A DNA stretch of 64,000 nucleotides from Rhizobium sp. CCGE531 (GTDB lineage: Bacteria > Pseudomonadota > Alphaproteobacteria > Rhizobiales > Rhizobiaceae), in the NCBI RefSeq assembly GCF_003627795.1, contig NZ_CP032684.1:2519001-2583000 (forward strand). Direction: 5' to 3'. How positions within the stretch are numbered: position 1 is the stretch's first letter; every line of letters begins with the position of its first letter. Positions 34,624 through 43,399 of the stretch are shown one piece after another. Position numbers and translations under genes: made by a program. The notes under the pieces were generated by a model. That model saw only the letters and a list, made by a program, of their open reading frames with translations. It had not been told where the DNA came from and searched no databases.

Positions 34624-36005
34624 GCTGTTACTTTCTTCAGATGATAGGATTTCGGACGCGTCAGGTTGTGGAAACCGATGATCGACAGCGAGCCGCCGCG
34701 GCCGGTTTCCTTGACGCCGGTCCAGCACAGCGCCGGATCGAGATAATCGGCGCGGTTCATGAAGACGGTGCCAGTTTCGATCTCACGGCCAATGCGCGAG
34801 GCGCGCTCGACATCCCTGGTCCAGAGCGATGCCGTCAGACCGTAGGGGCTGTCGTTCATCAGCTCCAGTGCTTGCGCGTCGCTCTTCACCTTCATGATGC
34901 CGACGGCCGGGCCGAAGGTCTCTTCGCGCATGAAGGCCATCGAATGATCGACATCGACGAGGATCTGCGGCGCCAGATAGGCGCCGCCATCATCTGCCGG
35001 GAACAGCTTGGGATCGACCAGCGCCTTGGCGCCCTTGGCGACGGCATCGGCGATCTGTTCGCGCACCACCTTGGCGAAGCGCTTGTGCGCCATCGGCCCG
35101 AGCGACGTTTCGGGATCAAGCGGATTGCCGAGCTTGTAATTCGAAACCCAGGCAACCGACTTTTCGACGAAGGCGTCGTATAGCGATTCATGCACATAGA
35201 TGCGCTCGATGCCACAGCAGCACTGGCCGGAATTATAGGTCGCTCCATCCATCAGCGTATCGACCGCAGCGTCGAGATCGGCATCCTCCATCACATAGCC
35301 CGGATCCTTGCCGCCAAGCTCCAGGCCGAGGCTGGTGAAGGTGCCGGCGGCCGCACGCTCGATCGACCGGCCGCCTTCGACGGAGCCGGTGAAATTGACG
35401 AAGTTGAAACTGCCGGCCGCAATCAGCGCCGAGGTCGTTTCATGATCGAGGAAGACATTCTGGAAGACGTCGGCGGGAACGCCGGCCTCGACGAAAGCCT
35501 GCACCAGCCGCTCGCCGACCAGCAACGTCTGGCTCGCATGCTTGAGAACCACGGTGTTGCCGGCCATCAGCGCCGGGGCGATCGTGTTGATCGCCGTCAT
35601 GTAAGGATAGTTCCAGGGCGCGATGACGAAGACGACGCCATGCGGCTCGCGTTCTATGCGGCGGGCAAAATTCGCGCTGTCCTCGACAACCAACGGTGCC
35701 AAGGCATCGGCGGCGATCGACGCGACATAGTTCGAACGCTCGTTGAAACCGCGATATTCCCCGCCATACTTGATCGGGCGGCCCATCTGCCAGGCAAGCT
35801 CCGGCACGACCACATCGGCCATCTCATTGAGCCGGGCGGCACCCTTCAGCACCAGCTGAACGCGATCTTCCAGCGGGCGGCGCGCCCAATCCTTTTGCGC
35901 CTTGCGGGCGCGGGCTACGACGTCCTTGGCAGCATCCAGCGACAAGGCCGGGCGTTCGGCATAAACCTCTCCGTTTATCGGGGAGACGCACGTGATCATG
36001 GTCAT
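34620..36005 (-). CDS. NAD(P)-dependent aldehyde dehydrogenase
   Basis: 461-residue ALDH. Seen: VIAPWNYPYMTAINTIAPAL, VLKHASQT, the FTGSVEGG cofactor loop, general-base Glu in LGLELGGKDPGYV, catalytic Cys in NSGQCCCGIERIYV and the late EETFGPAVGIMK. The short form and the FNERSNYVA segment are those of succinate-semialdehyde or gamma-glutamyl-aminoaldehyde-type enzymes. ATG 36005 has AGGA 8 nt upstream; a second ATG lies at 35999. It is coupled to the alcohol dehydrogenase (4-nt overlap) and lies 121 bp after the ligase gene. Likely role: oxidation of the aldehyde formed by its partner. Confidence 0.93.
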   Translation of the reverse strand: MTMITCVSPINGEVYAERPALSLDAAKDVVARARKAQKDWARRPLEDRVQLVLKGAARLNEMADVVVPELAWQMGRPIKYGGEYRGFNERSNYVASIAADALAPLVVEDSANFARRIEREPHGVVFVIAPWNYPYMTAINTIAPALMAGNTVVLKHASQTLLVGERLVQAFVEAGVPADVFQNVFLDHETTSALIAAGSFNFVNFTGSVEGGRSIERAAAGTFTSLGLELGGKDPGYVMEDADLDAAVDTLMDGATYNSGQCCCGIERIYVHESLYDAFVEKSVAWVSNYKLGNPLDPETSLGPMAHKRFAKVVREQIADAVAKGAKALVDPKLFPADDGGAYLAPQILVDVDHSMAFMREETFGPAVGIMKVKSDAQALELMNDSPYGLTASLWTRDVERASRIGREIETGTVFMNRADYLDPALCWTGVKETGRGGSLSIIGFHNLTRPKSYHLKKVTA

Positions 36006-36126
36006 GATCGAATTCCTGTTTTCTTCGTCATCAATTGATTGCCGGATGTCCCGCAACCGGCAAAAACATCCTGAGGCCCTGCCCGATCATAGAATGAAAT
36101 CGGGCATGAGGCAGATCGCAAAAGCC

Positions 36127-37494
36127 TTACGCCCTTTCGAATCCGCGCGCCACTTCCCAATCGGTGACGCGGCGATCATACTCCTCCTGCTCCCATTCGG
36201 CGGCGCGGGTATAGTGGTCGATGACATCGTCGCCGAAGGCGGCGCGCAGCATCTTCGAAGTGGTCAGCGCCGTCGTGGCATCGCGTAAGGTGCGCGGTAT
36301 CTCGCGGACTTCGCGCGCGCCATAAGCATCGCCGACGAAGGGTGCTTCGAGTTCGAGCTTGTTCTCTATACCGTCGATGCCGGCGGCGATCAGGGCCGCA
36401 AACGCCAGATAAGGATTGAGGTCAGAGCCGCCGACGCGGCACTCGATGCGAATGCTCTTGGTTTCAGCGCCACACAGGCGATAGCCGGCTGTGCGATTGT
36501 CGGTGCTCCAGATCGCCTTCGTGGGCGCGAAGGTGCCAGCAACGAAGCGCTTGTAGGAATTGATATAGGGCGCCAGGAAATAGGTGATCTCGCTGGCGTG
36601 AGTCAGAAGGCCGGCGACATAGTGCCTCATCATCGGCGTCATGCCGTGTTCTTTTTCCTTGTCGAAGAACAACGGTGTCTTGCCGTCGGTGCTCCAGAGC
36701 GACTGATGGATATGCGACGAGCTGCCGGCGGCACTATAGTTCCATTTCGCCAGGAAGGTGATCGCCTTGCCCTTCGACCAGGCAATCTCCTTACAGCCGT
36801 TCTTGATTATCGCATGACGGTCGGCCATATCAAGCGCATCGGCGTAGCGGACATTGATTTCCTCCTGCCCCGCCGAAGCCTCGCCCTTCGAATTTTCCAC
36901 AGGGATGCCCGCCGCTTGGAGGCCAGTGCGGATCGCCCGCATTACCTCTTCTTCCTTGGTGGTCTGGAAGATGTGATAATCCTCGTTATAGCCGCTGGCG
37001 AGCTTCATGTTGCGATAGCCGGCCTCGCGCGCGCTGTCATAGCTCTGGTCGAACAGGAAGAATTCGAGCTCCGAAGCCATGTAAGCCTTGAGGCCCATGG
37101 CTTCCAATCGCTGCACCTGCTTCTTCAGGATGGCGCGCGGGGAATGCGGCACTTCCTCATGGGTATGGTGGTCGAGCACGTCGCAAAGGACGAGCGCCGT
37201 GCCCTCCAGCCAGGGAATGCGGCGCAGCGTCGCGAGATCGGGCTTCATCGTATAGTCGCCGTAGCCCTTCTCCCAGCTTGTCGACTTGTAGCCGGAGACG
37301 GTCTCCATTTCGATGTCGGTCGCCTGCAGGTAGTTGCAGCTATGCGTTTCCTTCCAGGCGCTTTCAATGAAGAATTCCGCCTGGAAACGTTTGCCCATCA
37401 ACCGGCCCTGCATGTCGACCTGACATGCGAGAACCGTATCGATGCGCCCTTCGGCCACATCTCGTCTGAGGTCGTCGAACGTATAGCTGCTCAT
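36127..37494 (-). CDS. Glutamine-synthetase-family gamma-glutamyl ligase (PuuA/GlnA-like)
   Basis: 455 residues of the GS superfamily. Seen: ASELEFFLFDQSY (beta-grasp end and ATP/metal Glu), GQEEINVRYADAL, FLAKWNYSAAGSSSHIHQSLW, where the catalytic-site His lies, and NRTAGYRLCG with the phosphate-binding Arg region. Length and motif spelling match gamma-glutamylpolyamine or gamma-glutamyl-ethanolamide synthetases more than housekeeping GlnA; the Tyr adenylylation loop of GlnA is not evident. It would ligate glutamate to an amine using ATP. The permease gene is 130 bp upstream on the same strand and the two dehydrogenases follow downstream. Confidence 0.9.
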   Translation of the reverse strand: MSSYTFDDLRRDVAEGRIDTVLACQVDMQGRLMGKRFQAEFFIESAWKETHSCNYLQATDIEMETVSGYKSTSWEKGYGDYTMKPDLATLRRIPWLEGTALVLCDVLDHHTHEEVPHSPRAILKKQVQRLEAMGLKAYMASELEFFLFDQSYDSAREAGYRNMKLASGYNEDYHIFQTTKEEEVMRAIRTGLQAAGIPVENSKGEASAGQEEINVRYADALDMADRHAIIKNGCKEIAWSKGKAITFLAKWNYSAAGSSSHIHQSLWSTDGKTPLFFDKEKEHGMTPMMRHYVAGLLTHASEITYFLAPYINSYKRFVAGTFAPTKAIWSTDNRTAGYRLCGAETKSIRIECRVGGSDLNPYLAFAALIAAGIDGIENKLELEAPFVGDAYGAREVREIPRTLRDATTALTTSKMLRAAFGDDVIDHYTRAAEWEQEEYDRRVTDWEVARGFERA

Positions 37495-37581
37495 AATTTG
37501 GTCCGCCTGAAAGATAGAGGGGTGATCATCCGACGACGCGGTGGGCCGCCCTATTGCCCGAAGCCGCTCGTCAAGTTTGAT

Positions 37582-37601
37582 GGGGCCGCGACAACGGCCC
37601 C
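37582..37601 (-). terminator. GC hairpin between permease and ligase genes
   Basis: GGGGCCG (37582-37588) pairs with CGGCCCC (37595-37601) around a 6-nt loop, 24 nt after the permease stop, but there is no U-run. It may be an attenuator or mRNA-stabilising hairpin rather than a full terminator. Confidence 0.45.
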
Positions 37602-37624
37602 GCCGGATTGATGACGGATGAGGA

Positions 37625-39196
37625 TCATACCTCGCCGACTGCCCGTTCGGCAGCCGCGATATCCGCCTGACGCTTGGCGATCATGTCGCCGATCGGCGGC
37701 CCCTGGAAGCGACGCTTTTCGAAGGCAAACCAAATGATCGCGGTCAACACCAGGAAGCCGATTGTGATATAAAGCGCCCACTGGTTCGGCGGCTGCACGC
37801 CGATGACGAAAATGACCGCCATCGCAACGATCACAAGAAGCGAGACCAGCTTGTAAACGCCGATCCCCATGTTCCATGGACCCATTTTCGGCCATTTTGC
37901 GGTTCCTATCGCCTTGATGCCGAGCACGATCGGCACGGCGAACGAGAGGAAAAGGAAGATAACCGTGCACGATACGACGATCGTATAGGCCGAAGAGCCG
38001 GCGATCGTGACGAGCGAAGCGCCCCAGACGAACAGTACGGAAAGAACCGCAGCCGTCCAGATCGCGATCGAGGGCGTCCGAAATTTTGGGCTGACGCTGG
38101 CGAGCGCTTTCGAAAACGGCAGGCCGCCGTCGCGCGAGAAGGCATAGATCATGCGCGATGCCGATGTCACGGTCGCAAGGCCGCACAGAAGCTGAGAGAT
38201 GAAAATCGCAACATAAAGTATATTGGCCACGACAGGATTGGTAATGCCGTTGATGGTCCAGAAGAAGACGTTCCAGCCCTGTTTCGACGCTTCATTCATG
38301 TCCGGGATCGCCAGGAGGAAGGCGAGGAGCATGATATAACCGAAGAAAGATGACCACCAGACCGAGGAAACCATACCACGCGGCACGGAACTGGACGCCT
38401 TGACCGTCTCCTCGGACGTATGCGCCGAGGCATCATAACCTGTGATCGTGTAGATCGGCAGCAACAGACCGAGGGCGAAGATGTACCAGACATTGTCCGT
38501 TTTCGGCCAAACCGAGGCGTCACCTTCCGGCGTGCCGGAATAGTTGGTGAAGGTCCAGATGCGGCTGATATCCCAGCTCTTCACGCCGATGAGGCAGACG
38601 ACAGTCAACGCGATCGCAGCGGCGAAGATGAGGTAGCCGGACATATCGGTCAGCTTTGCGGTGAGCTTGATGCCGAAGTGATTGATCAGCGCCTGCAGGC
38701 CGGTGATGATGGCGACGAAAATGATCTGATTGGCAAAACCCGCCGAAGTCGTGGTATCGACGGCAATACCGAACCAGCCGGCGATGGAACCGCTGAAGAA
38801 GCCCCAGGTGCCGACATTGATCGCGCCGAGCACGGTGATCAGACCGAGAAGATTGAGCCATGCCGTCAGCCAGCCGGTGAACCGGTTGCCGAGGATCGAG
38901 CCCCAATGATAGAGGCCACCAGCCGTGGGATAGGCCGAGGAAATCTGTGCCATCGAGAGCGCGAAAACACCCGAAATCAGGCAGCCGAGCGGCCAACCTA
39001 TACCGATCGCGGCACCGCCAGCGCCCGATGTCGCTTGTGCAAGCGAGTTGATGCCGCCAGATAGAATGCAAATGATGGAGAAGGAAATGGCGAAATTCGA
39101 GAATGAACTCATGCGCCGTTCCAGCTCCTGGGCGTAGCCCATGGAGTGCAGGATATGAACATCCTGCTTTTTGTCTAACTCTGTGTAATCAGACAT
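37625..39196 (-). CDS. APC-superfamily amino acid/amine permease
   Basis: 523 residues with about 12 predicted transmembrane helices. The N-terminal signature is MSSFSNFAISFSIICILSGG, with GWPLGCLISGVFALSMAQISSAYPTAGGLYHW characteristic of the amino acid/choline/GABA branch, and ITGYDASAHTSEETVKAS in the loop after helix 6. It imports amino acids, GABA or amines by proton symport. ATG 39196 has GGGGGA 6 nt upstream; 18 extra in-frame residues upstream look non-coding. Given the downstream ligase and dehydrogenases, it probably brings in their amine substrate. Confidence 0.92.
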   Translation of the reverse strand: MSDYTELDKKQDVHILHSMGYAQELERRMSSFSNFAISFSIICILSGGINSLAQATSGAGGAAIGIGWPLGCLISGVFALSMAQISSAYPTAGGLYHWGSILGNRFTGWLTAWLNLLGLITVLGAINVGTWGFFSGSIAGWFGIAVDTTTSAGFANQIIFVAIITGLQALINHFGIKLTAKLTDMSGYLIFAAAIALTVVCLIGVKSWDISRIWTFTNYSGTPEGDASVWPKTDNVWYIFALGLLLPIYTITGYDASAHTSEETVKASSSVPRGMVSSVWWSSFFGYIMLLAFLLAIPDMNEASKQGWNVFFWTINGITNPVVANILYVAIFISQLLCGLATVTSASRMIYAFSRDGGLPFSKALASVSPKFRTPSIAIWTAAVLSVLFVWGASLVTIAGSSAYTIVVSCTVIFLFLSFAVPIVLGIKAIGTAKWPKMGPWNMGIGVYKLVSLLVIVAMAVIFVIGVQPPNQWALYITIGFLVLTAIIWFAFEKRRFQGPPIGDMIAKRQADIAAAERAVGEV

Positions 39197-39322
39197 GTCA
39201 TTCCCCCTTAAGCCCGGTCGTCCGCGGGATTGCGGAGAACCTTGTGTCACATGGGCCGCCGACTTTTTGCCGTGCGGCCTGATCGCAGTGGAACTGCTCC
39301 CCGGGGTCTTTTTCTTTTATGC

Positions 39323-40090
39323 TCAGGCTTCCAGACTGCTCTGGATAAGCCCTGTCAGATAATCGGCCACGACCCCTTGGCCGACGTCATCTTGAATGAG
39401 GTCGTTGCGGACCTCGATCATTACATTATGCAGGCTGTTGGCGATCCCATGCAGCTTCAGCGTATGGGTGACGCCGTCTTCAGGCCCGTAAGGTTGATTG
39501 CGTTCCGTCCGATAGAGCGGCGCTTCAGCCGCCGCATCCAGCATGCGATCGGCCAGCCAACGGTCCTCGTCATGCAGAATGCCAAGCTCCACCACACGCG
39601 GCTTGCCGTTATAGATCGGCGTGAAGCTGTGGATTGTCGCGATCACGTTTTTTTGTCCGCGTGCGGCCCTCTCTTTTAACAGGGCCCTGATCCTGTCATG
39701 AAACGGTAAGTAGAGGCCTTGCGTGCGCGCCAGCCGGTCTGCCTCGCCCAGATGCTGATTGCCTGGGATCGTATAGATTTCGCTCGTCTCCGGCATGGCG
39801 CCGGCACTTTCCGGCGGCCGGTTGCAGTCATAGATCAGGCGTGAGAAACGCTGAAAAACCAGCGTCGCGTTCAAGCTCGCGGACATTCTTCTTGCAACCG
39901 CCAGTGCGCCCGGATCCCAGGCAATATGGCTGGAAAGCGCCTCGGCGGAAAGCCCGAGATCCCCGAACCGCTCCGGCAGAGCACAGGAAGCATGCTCGCA
40001 GACGAGCAAAATCGCGCTGCTTCCATCCGGCCTTTCGACCGCGACACAATCGCCATCCGCCTTCGTCAGAATGCCTTGCTGCGCAAGCAT
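39323..40090 (-). CDS. N-formylglutamate amidohydrolase-family protein
   Basis: 255 residues of PF05013. Seen: LVCEHASCALPERFGDLGL (zinc-binding region), HIAWDPGALAVARRMS, LVFQRFSRLIYDCNRPPES, ATIHSFTPIYNG and LGILHDEDRWLA, ending EVRNDLIQD. The classical family member HutG hydrolyses N-formylglutamate, but no hut genes are here. With a gamma-glutamyl ligase two genes away it could instead release glutamate from a gamma-glutamyl amide; this is inference. It is first in the minus-strand cluster, divergent from the RpiR regulator, 126 bp before the permease gene. Confidence 0.88.
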   Translation of the reverse strand: MLAQQGILTKADGDCVAVERPDGSSAILLVCEHASCALPERFGDLGLSAEALSSHIAWDPGALAVARRMSASLNATLVFQRFSRLIYDCNRPPESAGAMPETSEIYTIPGNQHLGEADRLARTQGLYLPFHDRIRALLKERAARGQKNVIATIHSFTPIYNGKPRVVELGILHDEDRWLADRMLDAAAEAPLYRTERNQPYGPEDGVTHTLKLHGIANSLHNVMIEVRNDLIQDDVGQGVVADYLTGLIQSSLEA

Positions 40091-40131
40091 TGGAGACGCC
40101 CCATTGCCGATTAATGAAATTTTTATAAGAA

Positions 40132-40181
40132 AAGAATTCTTCAGGTTTTCACCGCTGTCAATCGAAAACTGAAATTATTTC
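40132..40181. promoter_or_regulatory. Candidate operators in the divergent RpiR control region
   Basis: The 179-bp gap between the amidohydrolase and RpiR genes is AT-rich. It has two palindromes: AAGAATTCTT (40132-40141) and GAAATTATTTC (40171-40181). RpiR-family proteins often bind GAAA/TTTC-type palindromes, so these are plausible sites for the adjacent regulator. No other copy was noticed in the cluster. Confidence 0.4.
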
Positions 40182-40269
40182 TTCATTTGTGACATTGACT
40201 CGAAATATGACAGCGTTGTTATATCCTTGCAGGAAAGCGGCATAAGACCGTCCCGGGGAGCAAAATCGA

Positions 40270-41142
40270 GTGAGTAATGCGTCGAAGACAGTTTCTGACG
40301 TGATCAACGCGCGCTTCGACACGCTGACGCGCGCCGAAAAGCAGCTCGCCAAGAGCCTGCTCGACAACTATCCCGTTTCAGGGCTTGGCAGCATCACCAC
40401 GGTTGCCGAAAATGCGCGCGTTTCGACGCCAACGGTCGCGCGCATGGTGCAGAAACTCGGGTACAAGGGCTACCCGGACTTTCAGGCCCATCTTCATCAA
40501 GAGCTCGAGGCAACCATCTCCAATCCGCTGACGAAGCATGATCGCTGGGCATCGAACGCGCCGGGCACGCATATCCTCAATCGCTTTGCCGATGCCATCA
40601 TGAGCAATCTGCGCCAGACGCTTTCGGATATCGATGCCGCAACATTCGACAGCGTTGCGACCCTGCTATCCGAAAGAAAGCGCGGGCTCTATTTCGTCGG
40701 CGGACGCATTACGGGCGCGCTTGCCGAATATTTCTTCACCCACATGCAGGTCATTCGTCCCAACACGACGCTGCTCTCCTCCAATTCCAGCACCTGGCCG
40801 CAATATGTCCTGAACATGAATCCGGGCGATCTGCTCGTCATCTTCGACATCAGGCGCTACGAGCAGGAAATGGTCAATCTGGCCGCGGCCGCCCGCCGGC
40901 GTGGCGCCGAAATCATCGTCTTTACGGACCAGTGGGCAACACCGGCGGCCAAACATGCGCGACACACGTTCCGCGTGCAGATTGAAGCCCCCTCCGCCTG
41001 GGATTCGTCAGTCGTTACTCTCTTCATCGTCGAAGCCCTGATCGAGGCGGTTCAAAGCTCGACGTGGGACGAGACGAGCGAGCGCATGAAAACGCTCGAG
41101 GGCCTTTTTGAGCAGACAAAACTGTTCCGCAGGCTGAGTTGA
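40270..41142 (+). CDS. RpiR/MurR-family transcriptional regulator
   Basis: 290 residues. The N-terminal HTH_6 domain (TLTRAEKQLAKSLLDNYP...TTVAENARVSTPTVARMVQKLGYKGYPDFQAHL) is followed by a SIS sugar/amine-phosphate-type sensor domain from about residue 120 (GLYFVGGRITGALAEYFF, GDLLVIFDIRRYEQEMV, IIVFTDQ). GTG 40270 is used, with GGGGAG about 10 nt upstream. Position between the divergent catabolic cluster and the ABC importer makes it the likely regulator of both. Its effector is unknown. Confidence 0.9.
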   Translation: MSNASKTVSDVINARFDTLTRAEKQLAKSLLDNYPVSGLGSITTVAENARVSTPTVARMVQKLGYKGYPDFQAHLHQELEATISNPLTKHDRWASNAPGTHILNRFADAIMSNLRQTLSDIDAATFDSVATLLSERKRGLYFVGGRITGALAEYFFTHMQVIRPNTTLLSSNSSTWPQYVLNMNPGDLLVIFDIRRYEQEMVNLAAAARRRGAEIIVFTDQWATPAAKHARHTFRVQIEAPSAWDSSVVTLFIVEALIEAVQSSTWDETSERMKTLEGLFEQTKLFRRLS

Positions 41143-41330
41143 GAGGAAAACTGAAGCATAAAATAATATCTCGCCAAGCGATGTGAAATGCAGCGACTGT
41201 CATACTTGTTGATTAGAAGCAAAATCATCTTCGCTGTCAGTAAACGCAACGCTTTGAAACCGTCACACAACCTTCATGTTACGTCATTAACAGCAACGCC
41301 AGACACTGAAACCCAGAAGGAGGAAATGCA

Positions 41331-42434
41331 GTGACCTCGAAAATTCATCGTCTTCTGACCATCTCTACCGCAATGCTCGTCGCTTCGACGGCAATGGCGG
41401 CCGCGGAGCCGAGCGCCGATCTCATCGCCGCTGCCAAGAAGGAAGGCACGCTGACCACGATCGCGCTGCCCCACAACTGGTGCGGTTACGGCGATCTCAT
41501 CGCTGCGTTCAAGGCAAAGTACGGCATCGAAGTCAACGAACTGAATCCGGATGCCGGTTCGGGCGATGAAGTCGAAGCAATCCGCGCCAACAAGGGCAAC
41601 ACCGGCCCGCAGGCTCCTGATGTCATCGACGTCGGTCTCTCCTTCGGCCCGACCGCCAAGAAGGAAGGCCTGCTACAGCCTTACAAGGTCTCCACCTGGG
41701 CTTCCATTCCGGACAGCGCCAAGGATGCCGAAGGCTACTGGTACGGCGATTACTACGGCGTTCTCTCCTTCGTCGTGAACAAGGACGTCGTGAAGAACCC
41801 GCCGAAGGACTGGGCTGACCTGCAGAAGCCGGAATACGCCAACACCGTTTCGCTCGCCGGCGACCCGCGCACCTCGAACCAGGCCGTTCAGGCCGTTTAC
41901 GCAGCCGGTCTGGCTGCCGGTGAAAAGGACGCTGCCAAGGTCGGCGCTGCTGGTCTCGACTACTTCGCAAAGCTGAACAAGGCTGGCAACTTCGTTCCGG
42001 TCATCGGCAAGTCCGCTTCGCTCGCACAGGGCGCAACCCCGATCGTCGTCGCATGGGACTACAACGGCCTGTCCTGGCGCGACAGCCTGAACGGCAACCC
42101 GCCGGTTGACGTCACCGTTCCGGCTTCGGGCGTTATCGCAGGCGTCTACGTCCAGGCGATCTCGGCCTTCGCTCCACATCCGAATGCTGCCAAGCTCTGG
42201 ATGGAGTTCCTCTATTCCGACGAAGGCCAGATCGGCTGGCTGAAGGGCTATTGCCACCCGATCCGCTTCAACGACCTGGCAAAGAACAAGAAGGTCCCGC
42301 AGGAACTTCTCGACAAGCTGCCGCCGGCTGCCGCCTATGAAAAGGCCATATTCCCGACGCTCGAAGAGCAGGATGCTGGCAAGGCCGCCATCACCACGAA
42401 GTGGGATTCCGTCGTCGGTTCGAACGTAAAGTAA
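41331..42434 (+). CDS. ABC importer periplasmic substrate-binding protein
   Basis: 367 residues: signal peptide MTSKIHRLLTISTAMLVASTAMAAA, then a type II solute-binding fold (LIAAAKKEGTLTTIALPHNWCGYGDLIAAFKAKYG, DVIDVGLSF, GDYYGVLSFVVNKDV). It belongs to the iron/thiamine/polyamine-like group (SBP_bac_6/8). GTG 41331 is preceded by AAGGAGG at 7 nt. The codons are strongly biased to C-ending forms, as for a highly expressed gene. A terminator-like hairpin directly after it probably keeps the binding protein in excess over the permeases. With the amine cluster next door, an amine or polyamine ligand is plausible. Confidence 0.92.
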   Translation: MTSKIHRLLTISTAMLVASTAMAAAEPSADLIAAAKKEGTLTTIALPHNWCGYGDLIAAFKAKYGIEVNELNPDAGSGDEVEAIRANKGNTGPQAPDVIDVGLSFGPTAKKEGLLQPYKVSTWASIPDSAKDAEGYWYGDYYGVLSFVVNKDVVKNPPKDWADLQKPEYANTVSLAGDPRTSNQAVQAVYAAGLAAGEKDAAKVGAAGLDYFAKLNKAGNFVPVIGKSASLAQGATPIVVAWDYNGLSWRDSLNGNPPVDVTVPASGVIAGVYVQAISAFAPHPNAAKLWMEFLYSDEGQIGWLKGYCHPIRFNDLAKNKKVPQELLDKLPPAAAYEKAIFPTLEEQDAGKAAITTKWDSVVGSNVK

Positions 42435-42449
42435 TCATATCCAATATCA

Positions 42450-42482
42450 CCTCCCCGTTTCGACGGGGAGGTTTTCCTTTTT
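42450..42482 (+). terminator. Attenuating terminator between binding protein and permease genes
   Basis: CCTCCCCG-TTTCGA-CGGGGAGG-TTTTCCTTTTT: an 8-bp perfect GC stem with U-rich tail, 16 nt after the binding-protein stop and 24 nt before the first permease gene. Partial termination would lower permease expression. Confidence 0.82.
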
Positions 42483-42505
42483 CGGCGCCGCGGATTGGGC
42501 CAATC

Positions 42506-43399
42506 ATGAGCATCGTCACAACATCAACGGTCAGCACCTCCCCTCTGATCAACAAACGCGTGGTCGTCGACTGGCTGGGCATCGCGCCCTTCTTGATCTT
42601 CGCGATGCTGTTTCTGATTCTCCCAACGATCTATCTCGTCGCCGGCGCCTTTCTGACGCCCGACGGCAGTCTGACGCTGAAGAACATTGGCGATCTATTC
42701 ACAGAATCGATCATGGCCTCCTATTGGATCAGCATAAAGGTGTCGGTCGCCTCGGCGCTCGGTGGCGCGCTGATCGGCTTTTATCTGGCCTGGGCTCTGG
42801 TCATGGGCGGACTTCCGGCCTGGGTGCGCCATGCCTTCCTGACCTTTTCCGGCGTCGCCTCAAATTTCGCCGGCGTACCTCTGGCTTTTGCATTCATCGC
42901 CACGATCGGTCGCCTGGGTCTCGTCACGCTGCTGGTGAAAAACTGGTTTGGCTTCGACATTTTTCAAGCAGGCTTCAATCTCTATAGCTTTACCGGCCTG
43001 ACCCTGACCTACATGTACTTCCAGATTCCGCTGATGGTACTGATCATCACGCCGGCCCTGGACGGCATGAAGAAGGAATGGCGCGAAGCAGCCTCCATCC
43101 TCGGAGCAACCAACAAGCAATATTGGCTGATGGTGGCGCTGCCCATCCTCTGGCCGAGCCTGCTCGGCACGACGCTGCTGCTTTTTGCCAACGCCTTCGG
43201 CGCCATCGCAACTGCCATTGCGCTGACGGGTAGCTCGCTGAACATCATTCCGATCCAGCTCTATGCCCAGATCCGTGGCGACGTGCTGCACAACGCCAAC
43301 CTCGGTTATGCGATGGCTCTCGGCATGATCGTCATAACAGGCATTTCCAACATCATTTACATCATCATGCGTATCCGCGCGGAACGGTGGCAGAAATGA
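42506..43399 (+). CDS. ABC importer permease (first)
   Basis: 297 residues with six hydrophobic helices (VDWLGIAPFLIFAMLFLILPTIYL at the start). The EAA-loop region is EWREAASILGATNKQYWLMVALPILWPS, typical of PotB/FbpB-type permeases that contact the ATPase. ATG 42506 begins a normal N-terminus; the ribosome-binding site is weak, consistent with translation coupled to the upstream transcript. Its stop overlaps the next start by 4 nt. Confidence 0.92.
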   Translation: MSIVTTSTVSTSPLINKRVVVDWLGIAPFLIFAMLFLILPTIYLVAGAFLTPDGSLTLKNIGDLFTESIMASYWISIKVSVASALGGALIGFYLAWALVMGGLPAWVRHAFLTFSGVASNFAGVPLAFAFIATIGRLGLVTLLVKNWFGFDIFQAGFNLYSFTGLTLTYMYFQIPLMVLIITPALDGMKKEWREAASILGATNKQYWLMVALPILWPSLLGTTLLLFANAFGAIATAIALTGSSLNIIPIQLYAQIRGDVLHNANLGYAMALGMIVITGISNIIYIIMRIRAERWQK

